Source: Nitrospira sp.
GTDB lineage: Bacteria > Nitrospirota > Nitrospiria > Nitrospirales > Nitrospiraceae
Assembly (NCBI GenBank): GCA_024998595.1
Contig: JACOEK010000007.1
Location: 62,001 to 126,000, forward strand
Reading direction: 5' to 3'
Length of the DNA: 64,000 bases
The position numbers were made by a program, and so were the translations under genes. Shown in pieces: positions 37,118-45,797 of the stretch. Each line of letters begins with the position of its first letter. Positions within the stretch are counted from its first letter, which is position 1. The notes under the pieces were generated by a model that did not search any database, was not told the DNA's origin, and was given only the letters and a program-made list of their open reading frames with translations.

Positions 37118-38172
37118 CACCCATCGGCAGGATGCATCCGAAGCAGATCCTGATCATCAAGTTACGCCATATCGGCGACGTACTGCTGTCCACGCCGGTG
37201 TTGCGCGCATTGCGAGAAGCCTTCCCCGGCGCCCAGCTCACGATGCTGGTCAATCGCGGGACTGAAGGAATGCTGGCGCATAATCCCGATGTGAACGAGG
37301 TGCTGTGTCTTGAGAAGGGCGCCTGGGGTGACCAGTGCAGATTTGTGTATAAGCTTCGAGAGCGGAAATTCGACTGCGTGATCGACCTGACCGATGGGGA
37401 CCGTTCGGCGGTCATCAGCCTTGCGACCGGGGCGCCCATCCGGATCGGATTTAATGCGGAGCACCGCTGGCGCGGACTGCTGTACAGCAAGGTGGCTAAA
37501 CCACGCCCGGTGGATCAGCATCGAGTGGAGTATGACCTCTGCGCTCTCAGAGCACTGGGCCTTGATCCCAAACCGGGTATGCCGACAGTCTCTGTCTCCC
37601 AGTCGGAGGAGCAGACGACGGACCAATGGCTGAAAGAACAGGGGCTGGCCGGTGAGCATTCCCCGCCGCTGGTGCTCTTGCAGCCGGGCGCACGCTATTC
37701 GTTGAAAGTCTGGCCGCCTGAACGCTTTGCTCAGCTGGCTGATCGGCTGGCCGAACGATTCAATTGCCGGATTCTGCTGGGCGGTGATCAACGGGAGCGT
37801 GAGGTCGCCGAACAGGTTGCCCGTAAGACGCATTGTTCTCCCATCGTTGTGGCGGGGAAGTTTTCTTTGCTCCAGTACGCCTCGTTGGTGAAACGTTGCG
37901 CGTTGTTCGTCGGCAACGACGGCGGCGCCATGCATATTGCCGCGACAGTAGGTACTCCGGTGCTGGCGCTGTTTGGACCCACCTATCCGGAACGGTGGGG
38001 ACCGCGTGGTGGACTGACGCAGGTGATCTATAAGGGGCTAGATTGCCGGGCCTGTTACCATCCCAGCTGTTTACGCGGGGACGACAGCTGTATGCGCCGG
38101 ATCACGGTCGATGAGGTGTTCGACGCGGCGGGTCGGATTCTGGACCAGAAGGGCGCGAAGGTTGTGACATGA
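37114..38172 (+). CDS. LPS heptosyltransferase III-like (GT9, WaaQ type)
   Basis: 352 residues from ATG 37114. GT9 motifs: QILIIKLRHIGDVLLSTPVL with the conserved Asp, DCVIDLTDGDRSAV, LLQPGARYSLKVWPPERFAQL, RILLGGDQREREVAEQVA, FVGNDGGAMHIAATVGTPVLALFGPTYPERWGPRG. The KLRHIGDVLL start is characteristic of WaaQ-like enzymes, which add a branching heptose. With the WaaF part and WaaC this is the third GT9 enzyme in the run. Met at 37132 is an alternative start. Overlaps the next gene as ATGA. Confidence 0.88.
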   Translation: MTPIGRMHPKQILIIKLRHIGDVLLSTPVLRALREAFPGAQLTMLVNRGTEGMLAHNPDVNEVLCLEKGAWGDQCRFVYKLRERKFDCVIDLTDGDRSAVISLATGAPIRIGFNAEHRWRGLLYSKVAKPRPVDQHRVEYDLCALRALGLDPKPGMPTVSVSQSEEQTTDQWLKEQGLAGEHSPPLVLLQPGARYSLKVWPPERFAQLADRLAERFNCRILLGGDQREREVAEQVARKTHCSPIVVAGKFSLLQYASLVKRCALFVGNDGGAMHIAATVGTPVLALFGPTYPERWGPRGGLTQVIYKGLDCRACYHPSCLRGDDSCMRRITVDEVFDAAGRILDQKGAKVVT

Positions 38173-39068
38173 ACGATGAGTCGGTCAGTGTGGTCATTCC
38201 GGTCTTCAACGGGGCGCCGTTTGTCGCAAAGGCCGTGGCCAGTGTGCGGGCCCAGGGACATGGCGAAGTGGAGATTCTCGTGGTGGACGACGGCTCGACC
38301 GACGGGACGCAAGAAGTGCTCACGCGCCTGGAACAGAGCGACGGCATCCGGTGGTTTCAGCGCAGCCACGGCGGACCAGCCCGTTCGCGCAATTTTGGTA
38401 TTGAAGCGGCGCGCGGGCAGTACATCGCGTTACTCGACTGCGATGATGAATGGCTGCCGGGCAAACTAGCCGCGCAGTTGGCGATCATGCGTGCACGTCC
38501 GGATGTGGGATTGGTCCACACGGATTTTGACGTGCGCTTTGAAGATGGAACCCTGGAGGAGCGCGTCACGGCGCGTTCGAGCCGCGAGCCGATGGTGCAG
38601 GCCTTTGCCGGAGGCCATGTGGCCTTGCCCTCGACCCTGTTGATTCGAAAGACCGTGCTCGATCAGGTCGGGAGGTTGGATCCTGAGCTGTACGGATCCG
38701 AGGATTCCGACCTGACGATCAGGCTGTTCCGGGTGACGGGCTTCGAGTGTATCGATCAGGTGTTGGTGACCAAACTCCAGCGAGGGCATGGGTATCGGGA
38801 CATGGCTTTCGATGAACAGACTCATCGTGAGCGGGTACTGGCCAGCCGGGACCGCTTTCTCATGCGCCTCGAAGGGTTTGCCCCGCTGACGATTGCCCAA
38901 CGTGCGGCGCTGGATCGGGAATGGGCCAACTATTACCTGTTGAAAGGCGCGGCCGCTGAACGGGCAGGTCGCGCGGCGGAGGCGCGGAGCCAGTATCGGA
39001 AAGCGATCGGCAAGGCTCCCGGGCGTATTCGCTGTTACACGCGTTGGTTGCGTACGTGGACCTCGTGA
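38169..39068 (+). CDS. GT2-family glycosyltransferase with helical C-terminal tail
   Basis: 299 residues. GT-A fold, family 2: VSVVIPVFNGAPFVAKAV, EILVVDDGSTDGTQEVL, GGPARSRNFGIEAARGQYIALLDCDDEWLPGKL, then GSEDSDLTIRLF in the acceptor part. After about residue 245 follows a helical tail with a TPR-like pattern (NYYLLKGAAAERAGRAAEAR, then SQYRKAIGKAPGRIRCYTRW). The convergent minus-strand gene next to it encodes a paralogue with a matching tail. Last gene of the overlapping core-synthesis run. Sugar unknown. Confidence 0.87.
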   Translation: MNDESVSVVIPVFNGAPFVAKAVASVRAQGHGEVEILVVDDGSTDGTQEVLTRLEQSDGIRWFQRSHGGPARSRNFGIEAARGQYIALLDCDDEWLPGKLAAQLAIMRARPDVGLVHTDFDVRFEDGTLEERVTARSSREPMVQAFAGGHVALPSTLLIRKTVLDQVGRLDPELYGSEDSDLTIRLFRVTGFECIDQVLVTKLQRGHGYRDMAFDEQTHRERVLASRDRFLMRLEGFAPLTIAQRAALDREWANYYLLKGAAAERAGRAAEARSQYRKAIGKAPGRIRCYTRWLRTWTS

Positions 39069-39119
39069 CCGTCTCCATGTCACATTCCCGCAGGCGCCTT
39101 GCGTAGCCTCGGCTAACGG

Positions 39120-39995
39120 CTAGACAAAATACGATCTGAGAAGCCGAGACCAGGTTTTGACGTTGAGTGGTTGGTGACGCAGGGCGAAGCGAAATGCCTG
39201 CCGCGCCTCCTGCGGGGCATGCGCCTGCAGGTGATGCTTGCCAAGATCCGCATAATAGATGGCCCAGTCGTTCGACAAGGCTTCGCCTTCCGGTGTGCCA
39301 GGCCGGCAGGCGGAGGCATGTTTGTCGAGGAACCGCCGCCGGCCGTCCAATGCGCGAAGGGAGGGAATATCTCTCGACGCATTGTGCCCGTACAACCGAT
39401 GGCGGTACATCGGTTGCGGGAGATGAATGAATCGCTCGGGTCCGTAGAGCCGAATGGCCAAATCGATGTCTTCCCAGATCGACAGCCCTGCGTCGTAGCC
39501 TCCCACCGAATCGAACCATGTTTTCCGGAACAATGAGCCGGATGTGGCGGCATCGTGTCCACCACGGAGCAGTTGCGTAATGCTCCGCTGATGCTTCATC
39601 GCGGCGTCGTACTCCAGGATTTCGTTGTGTTCATTGACCTGGTATCCGTCACAGTGCACGAGCGCCGCCCCCGTGGCCGCTTCAAGGATGGCCAGCGTCT
39701 TCTCTAAAAACGTCGGTTCCCAGAGGTCATCCTGATCCAGAAACGCCAGAAAAGGACTCTGCGCAAGGCGTCCGCCGGTATTACGTGCGGCGGCTTGTCC
39801 GGCATTCCGGGTGTGGCGCACGTAACGAACCTGTGGAATGGTCTGCACCAGTGCATCGGTGCGATCCGTTGACGCATCGTCTACGACGATGATCTCGTGA
39901 TCCGCGTAACTTTGTGCCAGGACGGAGCGGATGGCCTGGTCCAGATATCGGGACGTGCCGTTGTAGGCAGGGATGACGACGCTGACGTGTGCCAC
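39120..39995 (-). CDS. GT2-family glycosyltransferase with helical C-terminal tail
   Basis: 291 residues from GTG 39995 (GAGGA upstream). Motifs: AHVSVVIPAYNGTSRYLDQA, EIIVVDDASTDRTDALV, NAGQAAARNTGG, FLAFLDQDDLWEPTFLEK, SIWEDIDLAIRLYG. The C-terminal tail (WAIYYADLGKHHLQAHAPQE, then ARQAFRFALRHQPLNVKTWS) mirrors that of the gene at 38169-39068, so the two are paralogues now facing each other. It is the only minus-strand gene in the glycan region. An upstream TTG at 40040 would extend it by 15 residues without homology signs. Confidence 0.86.
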   Translation of the reverse strand: MAHVSVVIPAYNGTSRYLDQAIRSVLAQSYADHEIIVVDDASTDRTDALVQTIPQVRYVRHTRNAGQAAARNTGGRLAQSPFLAFLDQDDLWEPTFLEKTLAILEAATGAALVHCDGYQVNEHNEILEYDAAMKHQRSITQLLRGGHDAATSGSLFRKTWFDSVGGYDAGLSIWEDIDLAIRLYGPERFIHLPQPMYRHRLYGHNASRDIPSLRALDGRRRFLDKHASACRPGTPEGEALSNDWAIYYADLGKHHLQAHAPQEARQAFRFALRHQPLNVKTWSRLLRSYFV

Positions 39996-40174
39996 AAATA
40001 GAAATCCTCGTGCGGTCAATCGGTACCATAGGCGATTCAACCAGTCAACCGCCGAAGCCTTCCGTTGGTCATCGCGAGACGCCCGGCCTGCCTTGACTTG
40101 CCGGATGGGCTATGGTTCCATCCCTGCGCATCGCGCGCAATCTCCTCCACCATGGGTCGATCCAACGCAACCTT

Positions 40175-41257
40175 GTGAAGATCGTCATCGCCGCCTGGCA
40201 CCTGAAAAATTTCAACGTGGGGATCGGGCGGTATGCCCGGGAACTGATCGAGGCCCTGGGGCATGTCGATCAGACGAATCACTATGACATTCTGCTGCCT
40301 CAGGCAGAACATCCCTTCAGAGCGCGTCCGAATATGCGGTATCGCGTGGTGCGGTTTCCGCTGTTTCGCCGGCGATTCTGGGAACAGATCGCGCCGCTGC
40401 TGGTCGGCTCCTACGACGTGCTGCATTTTCCCTATGATTCCTGTGTGGCCTGGAAGCGCGGGAAGTTTGTCACGACCATTCACGACGTCAAACCGCTGTT
40501 GTTCCCGGAACTCCGCCCACGTACCAATCTCAATAGTCGCATCGAAGACTGGCTGGTGGGGAATCGCTGGCAGACGATCGACCATGTGATCACGGTCTCA
40601 GAGCATTCCCGGCGCGATCTGCTCTCGCATGTGCCGCTTCGTCCTGACCAGGTGAGCGTGACGCCGCTGGGCCTCGACGCGGAACGATTTCGGCCAACGG
40701 AGCAGCGGCACGAGGGACGACCGTATGTCTTGTGCGTCGCCGGATCGGATCCGACCAAAAACGTCGGCCTGCTCGTCGAAGCCTTCGCGACCCTCCCCGG
40801 TGAGTTGCGTCACCGGTTCGACCTGATCCTGGCGGGCGATGTCTGCAAACGTGAGGATATTCGCGCCGCGATTGCTCGCCGGGGACTCAGCGCGCAGACC
40901 AAGCTGGTCGGCCTCGTGTCAGATGGAGAGCTTGTGACCTATTATCAGCAGGCCACGGTGTTCGTGTTTCCATCGCTCTATGAAGGATTCGGTCTGCCGG
41001 TGCTGGAGGCCATGGGCTGTGGCTGTCCGGTGATCTGCTCGAACGCGTCATCGCTACCGGAGGTGGCCGGCGGGGCGGCGGTGCTCGTGGATCCCCGCCG
41101 GGCCGACCAATTGATGCAGGAACTGACCAGGGTGCTGGAATCGACCGATGTGCAGGCGACTCTGCGGGCACGCGCGCTCGCTCGCGCGAAAGAATGTGTG
41201 TGGGAACGCACGGCCAGACAAACGGTCGCAGTCTACGAACGGACTGTCGGCCGGTGA
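40175..41257 (+). CDS. GT4-family glycosyltransferase
   Basis: 360 residues from GTG 40175, which gives the usual family start MKIVIAAWHLKNFNVGIGRY. Then VLHFPYDSCVAWKRGKFVTT, IHDVKPLLFPE, ITVSEHSRRDLLSHV, VTPLGLDAERF, LCVAGSDPTKNVGLLVEA and [24 protein letters not shown] 40112 is an alternative start with 21 extra residues and no ribosome site. Similar in build to the gene at 36014. Starts a new plus-strand unit after the reversed gene. Sugar unknown. Confidence 0.86.
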   Translation: MKIVIAAWHLKNFNVGIGRYARELIEALGHVDQTNHYDILLPQAEHPFRARPNMRYRVVRFPLFRRRFWEQIAPLLVGSYDVLHFPYDSCVAWKRGKFVTTIHDVKPLLFPELRPRTNLNSRIEDWLVGNRWQTIDHVITVSEHSRRDLLSHVPLRPDQVSVTPLGLDAERFRPTEQRHEGRPYVLCVAGSDPTKNVGLLVEAFATLPGELRHRFDLILAGDVCKREDIRAAIARRGLSAQTKLVGLVSDGELVTYYQQATVFVFPSLYEGFGLPVLEAMGCGCPVICSNASSLPEVAGGAAVLVDPRRADQLMQELTRVLESTDVQATLRARALARAKECVWERTARQTVAVYERTVGR

Positions 41258-41403
41258 GGCAGGCCCCGACGACATCCACGAATTTTCTAGTCTGAACCAG
41301 GGGCGAGACGTTACGATTCCAATCAAGATATATCGGATCGGTGCCGGACCGAGGGTATTGCCGCTGGTGCGATCGGAAGATGTTGTTGCGGAGGGGGTGA
41401 AGG

Positions 41404-42138
41404 ATGAAGGGTGTCGTACTCGCCGGAGGGCTCGGATCACGCCTGCTCCCGCTTACCAAAGTGACGAACAAACATCTGCTTCCCGTCTACGACAAGCCGA
41501 TGATCTACTATCCCATTCAAACGCTCGTGAATGCCGGTATCACGGAAGTCATGTTGGTAACCGGTGGAAACAGCGCCGGTGACTTCTTGAAGTTGCTGGG
41601 GAATGGGCGTGACTTCGGTCTCAAACATCTCAGCTATACCTATCAGCAGGGCGAGGGAGGGATCGCCGATGCGTTGCGGCTGGCGGAACATTTCGCCGAC
41701 GACGGTCCGATCTGCGTCGTGCTGGGCGACAATTTGATCCAGGGCAACATTTCGAAGGCGGCGGAGGCATTCCGCGCTCAGAGGAAGGGCGCCAAGATTC
41801 TTCTCAAGGAAGTGAAAGATCCGCAGCGGTTCGGCGTGCCCCACCTTGAAGGCAACCGGGTGCTGAGTATCGAGGAGAAGCCGGCCCATCCTCAATCGTC
41901 ATATGCCGTGACGGGAATTTATTTTTACGATGCTCGCGTGTTTGAGATCACACGGACGCTGAAGCCATCCGGCCGTGGTGAACTGGAAATTACGGACGTC
42001 AATAACGCCTACATCGCCTCCGGCGAGCTGACCTGGAATGTCTTGGACGGCTGGTGGACGGATGCCGGTACGATTGAATCGCTCCTTGCTGCCAACCAGC
42101 TAGTCGCGCAGACCGGCGCGAACAGGATGGAGTTCTAA
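41404..42138 (+). CDS. rmlA: glucose-1-phosphate thymidylyltransferase, short form
   Basis: 244 residues. Makes dTDP-glucose from dTTP and glucose-1-phosphate. Motifs: GVVLAGGLGSRLLPLTKVTN, LPVYDKPMIYYPIQTLVNAG, VVLGDNLIQG, FGVPHLEGNRVLSIEEKPAH, SYAVTGIYFYD, GRGELEITDVNNAYI, WTDAGTIESLLAAN. It is about 45 residues shorter than the enterobacterial RmlA, ending soon after the catalytic domain, like the short RmlA group. A strong ribosome site (GGAGGGGG) precedes the ATG. rmlB follows directly at the stop codon. Confidence 0.93.
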   Translation: MKGVVLAGGLGSRLLPLTKVTNKHLLPVYDKPMIYYPIQTLVNAGITEVMLVTGGNSAGDFLKLLGNGRDFGLKHLSYTYQQGEGGIADALRLAEHFADDGPICVVLGDNLIQGNISKAAEAFRAQRKGAKILLKEVKDPQRFGVPHLEGNRVLSIEEKPAHPQSSYAVTGIYFYDARVFEITRTLKPSGRGELEITDVNNAYIASGELTWNVLDGWWTDAGTIESLLAANQLVAQTGANRMEF

Positions 42139-43167
42139 ATGCGCATTCTGGTCACGGGAGGTGCCGGGTTCATCGGATCGCATCTGGTGCGGCGTTTGAT
42201 TGAGAGCGGCCGTCATTCAGTGGTGAATCTTGATGCGCTCAAATATTCCGGCAACCTGGAAAATCTTCACGACCTCGCATGCCATCCTCAGTACCGCTTC
42301 GTCCATGCCGACATCGGCGATCAGAGGGCGGTACACACAACCCTGCAGGAACATCGGATTGAAGGGATCATCAATTGCGCCGCGGAAACCCACGTGGATC
42401 GGTCAATCCTCGATCCGGGCGCCTTTGCCCGCACGGATGTGGTGGGGACGGGCATTCTGCTGGAGGAGGCGCGACAGGCGGGGGTGCAGCGGTTTCTGCA
42501 GGTCAGCACCGATGAAGTGTACGGCAGCGTCGAGCAGGGGAGTTCCACGGAAGGCGACCGGTTGGAACCGCGCAGCCCCTATTCGGCCAGCAAAGCCGGC
42601 GGTGATCTGCTCGTGCTGAGTTACTGGACGACCTACAAATTTCCAGTGCTGGTGACGCGCGGCAGTAATACCTACGGGCCGAATCAGTACCCCGAGAAAT
42701 TCATTCCCCTGTTCGCCACGAATGCGATCGACGGAGAGCCGCTGCCGCTCTACGGCGACGGCAAGCAATGCCGGGACTGGCTGTCGGTCTATGATCATGC
42801 GGCGGGGATCCAGCATGTGTTCGAACAGGGCGAGCCGGGAACCGTCTACAATGTCGGCGGTGGGAACGAACGTGAAAATATGACGGTCGCCGAACAGATC
42901 GTAGGAGCGCTGGGAAAGTCTCGATCACTGATCCGGCTCGTGCAGGACCGTCCGGGGCATGATCGTCGCTATTCGATCGATTGCAGCCGGCTGCGCGCGT
43001 TGGGATGGTCGCCACAGGTGCCGTTCGAAGAAGGTCTGAAGCAGACGGTCGAGTGGTATCGGACGCACGAACAGTGGTGGCGAAAGATCAAGAGCGGCGA
43101 GTTCAAGGACTATTACCGGCAGCAATACAGCCAGCGTCTGGAGAAGGGGACGGCGTGCGGATCGTAA
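42139..43167 (+). CDS. rmlB: dTDP-glucose 4,6-dehydratase
   Basis: 342 residues, extended short-chain dehydrogenase. NAD site GGAGFIGSHLVRRL, AAETHVDRSI, the catalytic STDEVYGS with Thr-Asp-Glu, YSASKAGGDLLV (YxxxK), TRGSNTYGPNQYPEKFIPLF, YGDGKQCRDWLSVYDHA, YNVGGGNE. Complete. Converts dTDP-glucose to dTDP-4-keto-6-deoxyglucose. The rmlD start lies 13 bases before its stop. Confidence 0.96.
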   Translation: MRILVTGGAGFIGSHLVRRLIESGRHSVVNLDALKYSGNLENLHDLACHPQYRFVHADIGDQRAVHTTLQEHRIEGIINCAAETHVDRSILDPGAFARTDVVGTGILLEEARQAGVQRFLQVSTDEVYGSVEQGSSTEGDRLEPRSPYSASKAGGDLLVLSYWTTYKFPVLVTRGSNTYGPNQYPEKFIPLFATNAIDGEPLPLYGDGKQCRDWLSVYDHAAGIQHVFEQGEPGTVYNVGGGNERENMTVAEQIVGALGKSRSLIRLVQDRPGHDRRYSIDCSRLRALGWSPQVPFEEGLKQTVEWYRTHEQWWRKIKSGEFKDYYRQQYSQRLEKGTACGS

Positions 43168-44012
43168 TCACCGGGGCGCAGGGACAATTAGGCACGGATC
43201 TCCAGCAGGTTTTGCAGGGGCATCGGCTGACATTATTAGATCTCCCGAATTTCGACCTGACGCATCCCGCCTGCGGCCGCCTGATCATCGAGGCAGAGCC
43301 TGACGTGGTGATACACGCAGGGGCCCATACGGACGTGGATGGAGCGGAACGGGATCCGGGGTTGGCCATGGCGATCAACGCCGATGGGACCGAACGCGTC
43401 GCGCGAGCGGCCGCACAGATCGGGGCCAGGCTCATCTATATTTCGACCGACTATGTCTTTGACGGCCGGGGCACGCGTCCTTACGTCGAAACCGACCAGA
43501 CCAACCCTGTCAGCGCCTATGGGGTTTCAAAATGCGCCGGTGAGGAGCGGGCCTTGGCCAACTGCGACAATACGCTGGTGGTGCGGACGGCCTGGCTCTA
43601 CGGACTGCACGGTAAAAATTTCGTGAAGACCATGTTGCATTTGGCTGCTGAGCGTCCCACTTTGAAAGTTGTCGCGGATCAGCAGGGCTGCCCGACCTTT
43701 GCCGAGGATCTCGCTCGAATGATCGCACAGCTCGTGACGCATCCTGTCCGGGGCATCTTGCATGTAACCAATGAAGGCCACTGCACCTGGCATGAGTTCG
43801 CCACGGAAATCATGCGGCGATACGGACATGATGTTCCCGTCGAGCCGATTACGACGGCCGATATGCCTCGTCCCGCCAAGCGTCCGGCCTATTCGGTCCT
43901 CTCGGCTGAGAGGCTTCACCATCTCGGCTTCCGAATGCCCTCCTGGCAGGACGGGCTGCAGCGATTTCTGCAGGCCCTGCCGGCCAGATCCTCAGCGGCG
44001 TCTAGGATCTAG
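43155..44012 (+). CDS. rmlD: dTDP-4-dehydrorhamnose reductase
   Basis: 285 residues from GTG 43155. NAD(P) site ITGAQGQLGTDLQQVL, HAGAHTDVDGAERD, YISTDYVFDGRGTRPYVE, NPVSAYGVSKCAGEERAL (YxxxK), VRTAWLYG, VADQQGCPTFAEDLA. Last step to dTDP-L-rhamnose. The frame is open upstream to 42981 but that region is inside rmlB, so GTG 43155 with GAGAAGGGGA upstream is chosen. No rmlC (3,5-epimerase) lies in the window, so either it is elsewhere or the end product differs from L-rhamnose. Confidence 0.94.
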   Translation: MRIVITGAQGQLGTDLQQVLQGHRLTLLDLPNFDLTHPACGRLIIEAEPDVVIHAGAHTDVDGAERDPGLAMAINADGTERVARAAAQIGARLIYISTDYVFDGRGTRPYVETDQTNPVSAYGVSKCAGEERALANCDNTLVVRTAWLYGLHGKNFVKTMLHLAAERPTLKVVADQQGCPTFAEDLARMIAQLVTHPVRGILHVTNEGHCTWHEFATEIMRRYGHDVPVEPITTADMPRPAKRPAYSVLSAERLHHLGFRMPSWQDGLQRFLQALPARSSAASRI

Positions 44013-44080
44013 CTCCGCCATCGTGTTCCTCCTTGTCCCATTCACGCCCCCTCTTTTCGCGCTCTGCACCAGCGACCACG

Positions 44081-44102
44081 CCTGAGACAGGCCTGTCTCA
44101 GG
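44081..44102. repeat. perfect 22-base palindrome, possible terminator or operator
   Basis: CCTGAGACAGG followed immediately by its exact reverse complement CCTGTCTCAGG. It lies 69 bases after rmlD. A short T-containing stretch (ACATTTCTT) follows, which is a weak U-run, so termination is possible. A dyad of this kind next to a promoter could equally be a protein-binding site. Confidence 0.5.
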
Positions 44103-44114
44103 CCGACACATTTC

Positions 44115-44143
44115 TTGTGCAAGGGCCGCGACTTCTCTATACT
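44115..44143 (+). promoter_or_regulatory. sigma-70 type promoter upstream of the O-antigen polymerase/ligase gene
   Basis: -35 TTGTGC (44115-44120), 17-base spacer, -10 TATACT (44138-44143). The -10 matches at five of six positions, the -35 only in TTG. Expected start point near 44150. Confidence 0.45.
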
Positions 44144-44175
44144 GCCATTCCGCAGAGCCCATCATGTGCGCCTGC

Positions 44176-44200
44176 GCTCTCTGCCTCGAGGGCAGAGAGC
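44176..44200 (+). repeat. ten-pair stem-loop in the predicted leader
   Basis: GCTCTCTGCC, loop TCGAG, GGCAGAGAGC: a perfect ten-base-pair stem. It lies about 25 bases after the predicted transcription start, with no U-run after it, so it is more likely a leader structure than a terminator. Confidence 0.45.
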
Positions 44201-44332
44201 AGCGCTTGTCATCGGTGCGTTTTGGTCCGTGAGTCCCACGCAGCATCACGTTGGCCCTGCCTTTTCGCCCGTCAGACTGTTTGCTGTCTCTGCAGCGAGC
44301 AATGAGGAAGCGGAAGGTGCCGCGGCCGATGG

Positions 44333-45712
44333 ATGCATGTAGTTTCGCGACCGGCAGTCGCTGAGGGCATGAATAGCACCACGTCATCATCCGCTCATTC
44401 CGTCGTCCCGCCAGTTCAGGCAGCAGACAGATATGGTTCTGCCCGGGCTCTATTCTGGGGATTGCAGGGGTATGTGATGGTGGCCCTTGCCTGCTCCAGT
44501 TTTTTTCCCCTCCTGTTCCGCTATCAAGAACATACGGTTATCATTCTCATCGTTCTCTGCTTGGTGGTCTGTGCCGTAGAAAAGACGAGTCCGTGGGTTC
44601 GAACACCGCTAGATCTTCCACTCTGGATCTTCATGGTCTGGGTCCTCTGCACAGTTCCCTTCGCCACCGATCCTGCCTACAGTTTTGCCGAGTGGAAGAA
44701 ATTCGTGGCTCAGGCCGGTGTCTTTTACTGGTCTCTGCTGGTGCTGAGGCGCTGTCGCAATGAGCGTTTGCCGCAACAGGTGCTCCAGGCCCTCGTCGTG
44801 GGAGCCGCGTTGCTTGCCTGCTACGCGCTTGCCGAATTTATCCAGCGGGGAGGCACCTGGCGGGACCGTTATATACGAGCCCATGCCTATGGTTCAGACT
44901 ATAACTGGCTCAGCACCTACATGGTCGTGGCGATCCCTGTGGCGGGCACCCTCTTTGCGATGGGCCGCGTGGCCTGGATTCGTGCCGCACAAGGACTGGC
45001 TCTTGTTCTGGCGGGGGCCGCGCAGCTGTTCTCCTATACCCGCGGTGGCTGGCTTGGCCATGCGGCGCAGGGGGTCACACTGGCCCTGATGATCGGGGGC
45101 CGGCGTCTGGCCTTCGGAGTATTGGGGGTGCTGGCCATGATCGGAGCGGCATTGGTGGTGGCGTCTCAGTCGGGTATTCAGACGGATACGGTCGATGCCA
45201 AAACCGTCGATACCAGGTTGATGGTGTGGACGATCGGATTGCGTGAGGTGGCGGCGCATCCTGTCGTCGGCATCGGCTTCGGGAATAATTCGTTCATCAA
45301 GAAATTTCCTGAGTATTCCGTCGAAAAACAGGACCATCTTCCTGAGCGGGAGCGCATCATTCCGGCCATGCACAACACCTTCTTGATGGTGACGCTCGGC
45401 AGTGGCATTCCTGCCTTGCTGAGCTTTGTCTGGATCTTTGTCGCCCTTCTGCGCCGGCTCATCCCGATTCCCTGGTCGGGCCGCGGAGGCCATGCGGGAA
45501 CCGCGATCGCCGCCGGGATCGGCTTGGCCGTCATCGGCCTGGCGGTACGCAATCTTTTCGACTATATGTTTATGGGGAGTCTCGCGCATCTGTTCTGGTT
45601 GTTGGCGGCTGTCGGGCTGACCGTCACGGGGGCGGGCACTGCCACATCTGTAAGGACGTATAGACCGGAACAGGGACAGCATGTGGTGACGGAAGGCCAG
45701 CCTTCTGCATAG
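44333..45712 (+). CDS. O-antigen ligase/polymerase family membrane protein
   Basis: 459 residues with about ten to twelve hydrophobic helices. Wzy_C/WaaL family features: a large periplasmic loop region after RLMVWTIGLREVAAHPVVGI, with GFGNNSFIKKFPEY and PAMHNTFLMVTLGSGIPALL, and the earlier SYTRGGWLGHAAQG motif. These proteins either polymerise O-units or ligate the finished chain to lipid A-core; the sequence alone does not decide. ATG 44333 is used; GTG 44318 has a better ribosome site (GAGGAAG) and Met 44369 is a third choice. A predicted promoter lies about 190 bases upstream. Confidence 0.83.
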   Translation: MHVVSRPAVAEGMNSTTSSSAHSVVPPVQAADRYGSARALFWGLQGYVMVALACSSFFPLLFRYQEHTVIILIVLCLVVCAVEKTSPWVRTPLDLPLWIFMVWVLCTVPFATDPAYSFAEWKKFVAQAGVFYWSLLVLRRCRNERLPQQVLQALVVGAALLACYALAEFIQRGGTWRDRYIRAHAYGSDYNWLSTYMVVAIPVAGTLFAMGRVAWIRAAQGLALVLAGAAQLFSYTRGGWLGHAAQGVTLALMIGGRRLAFGVLGVLAMIGAALVVASQSGIQTDTVDAKTVDTRLMVWTIGLREVAAHPVVGIGFGNNSFIKKFPEYSVEKQDHLPERERIIPAMHNTFLMVTLGSGIPALLSFVWIFVALLRRLIPIPWSGRGGHAGTAIAAGIGLAVIGLAVRNLFDYMFMGSLAHLFWLLAAVGLTVTGAGTATSVRTYRPEQGQHVVTEGQPSA

Positions 45713-45797
45713 CGCATGAGGACGATGTCACACCGTGCCGTTAGCTTCGAGATCACACCTTGACAGGACACCGGGGATCCATCACAAGGTAATAGTC

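Larger units (their letters stand above)
44013..44332. other. 320-base intergenic region with two hairpins and a promoter
   Basis: No gene is supported here. From left to right it holds a perfect 22-base palindrome (44081-44102), a sigma-70 type promoter (44115-44143) and a ten-pair stem-loop (44176-44200). The layout suggests the end of the rml transcription unit and the start of a new one with a leader of about 180 bases carrying the second hairpin. Confidence 0.45.

Noticed and set aside
45760..45795. TTGACA followed by TAATAG upstream of gmd
   Set aside because: The spacing is 24 bases, far outside the range for a sigma-70 promoter.
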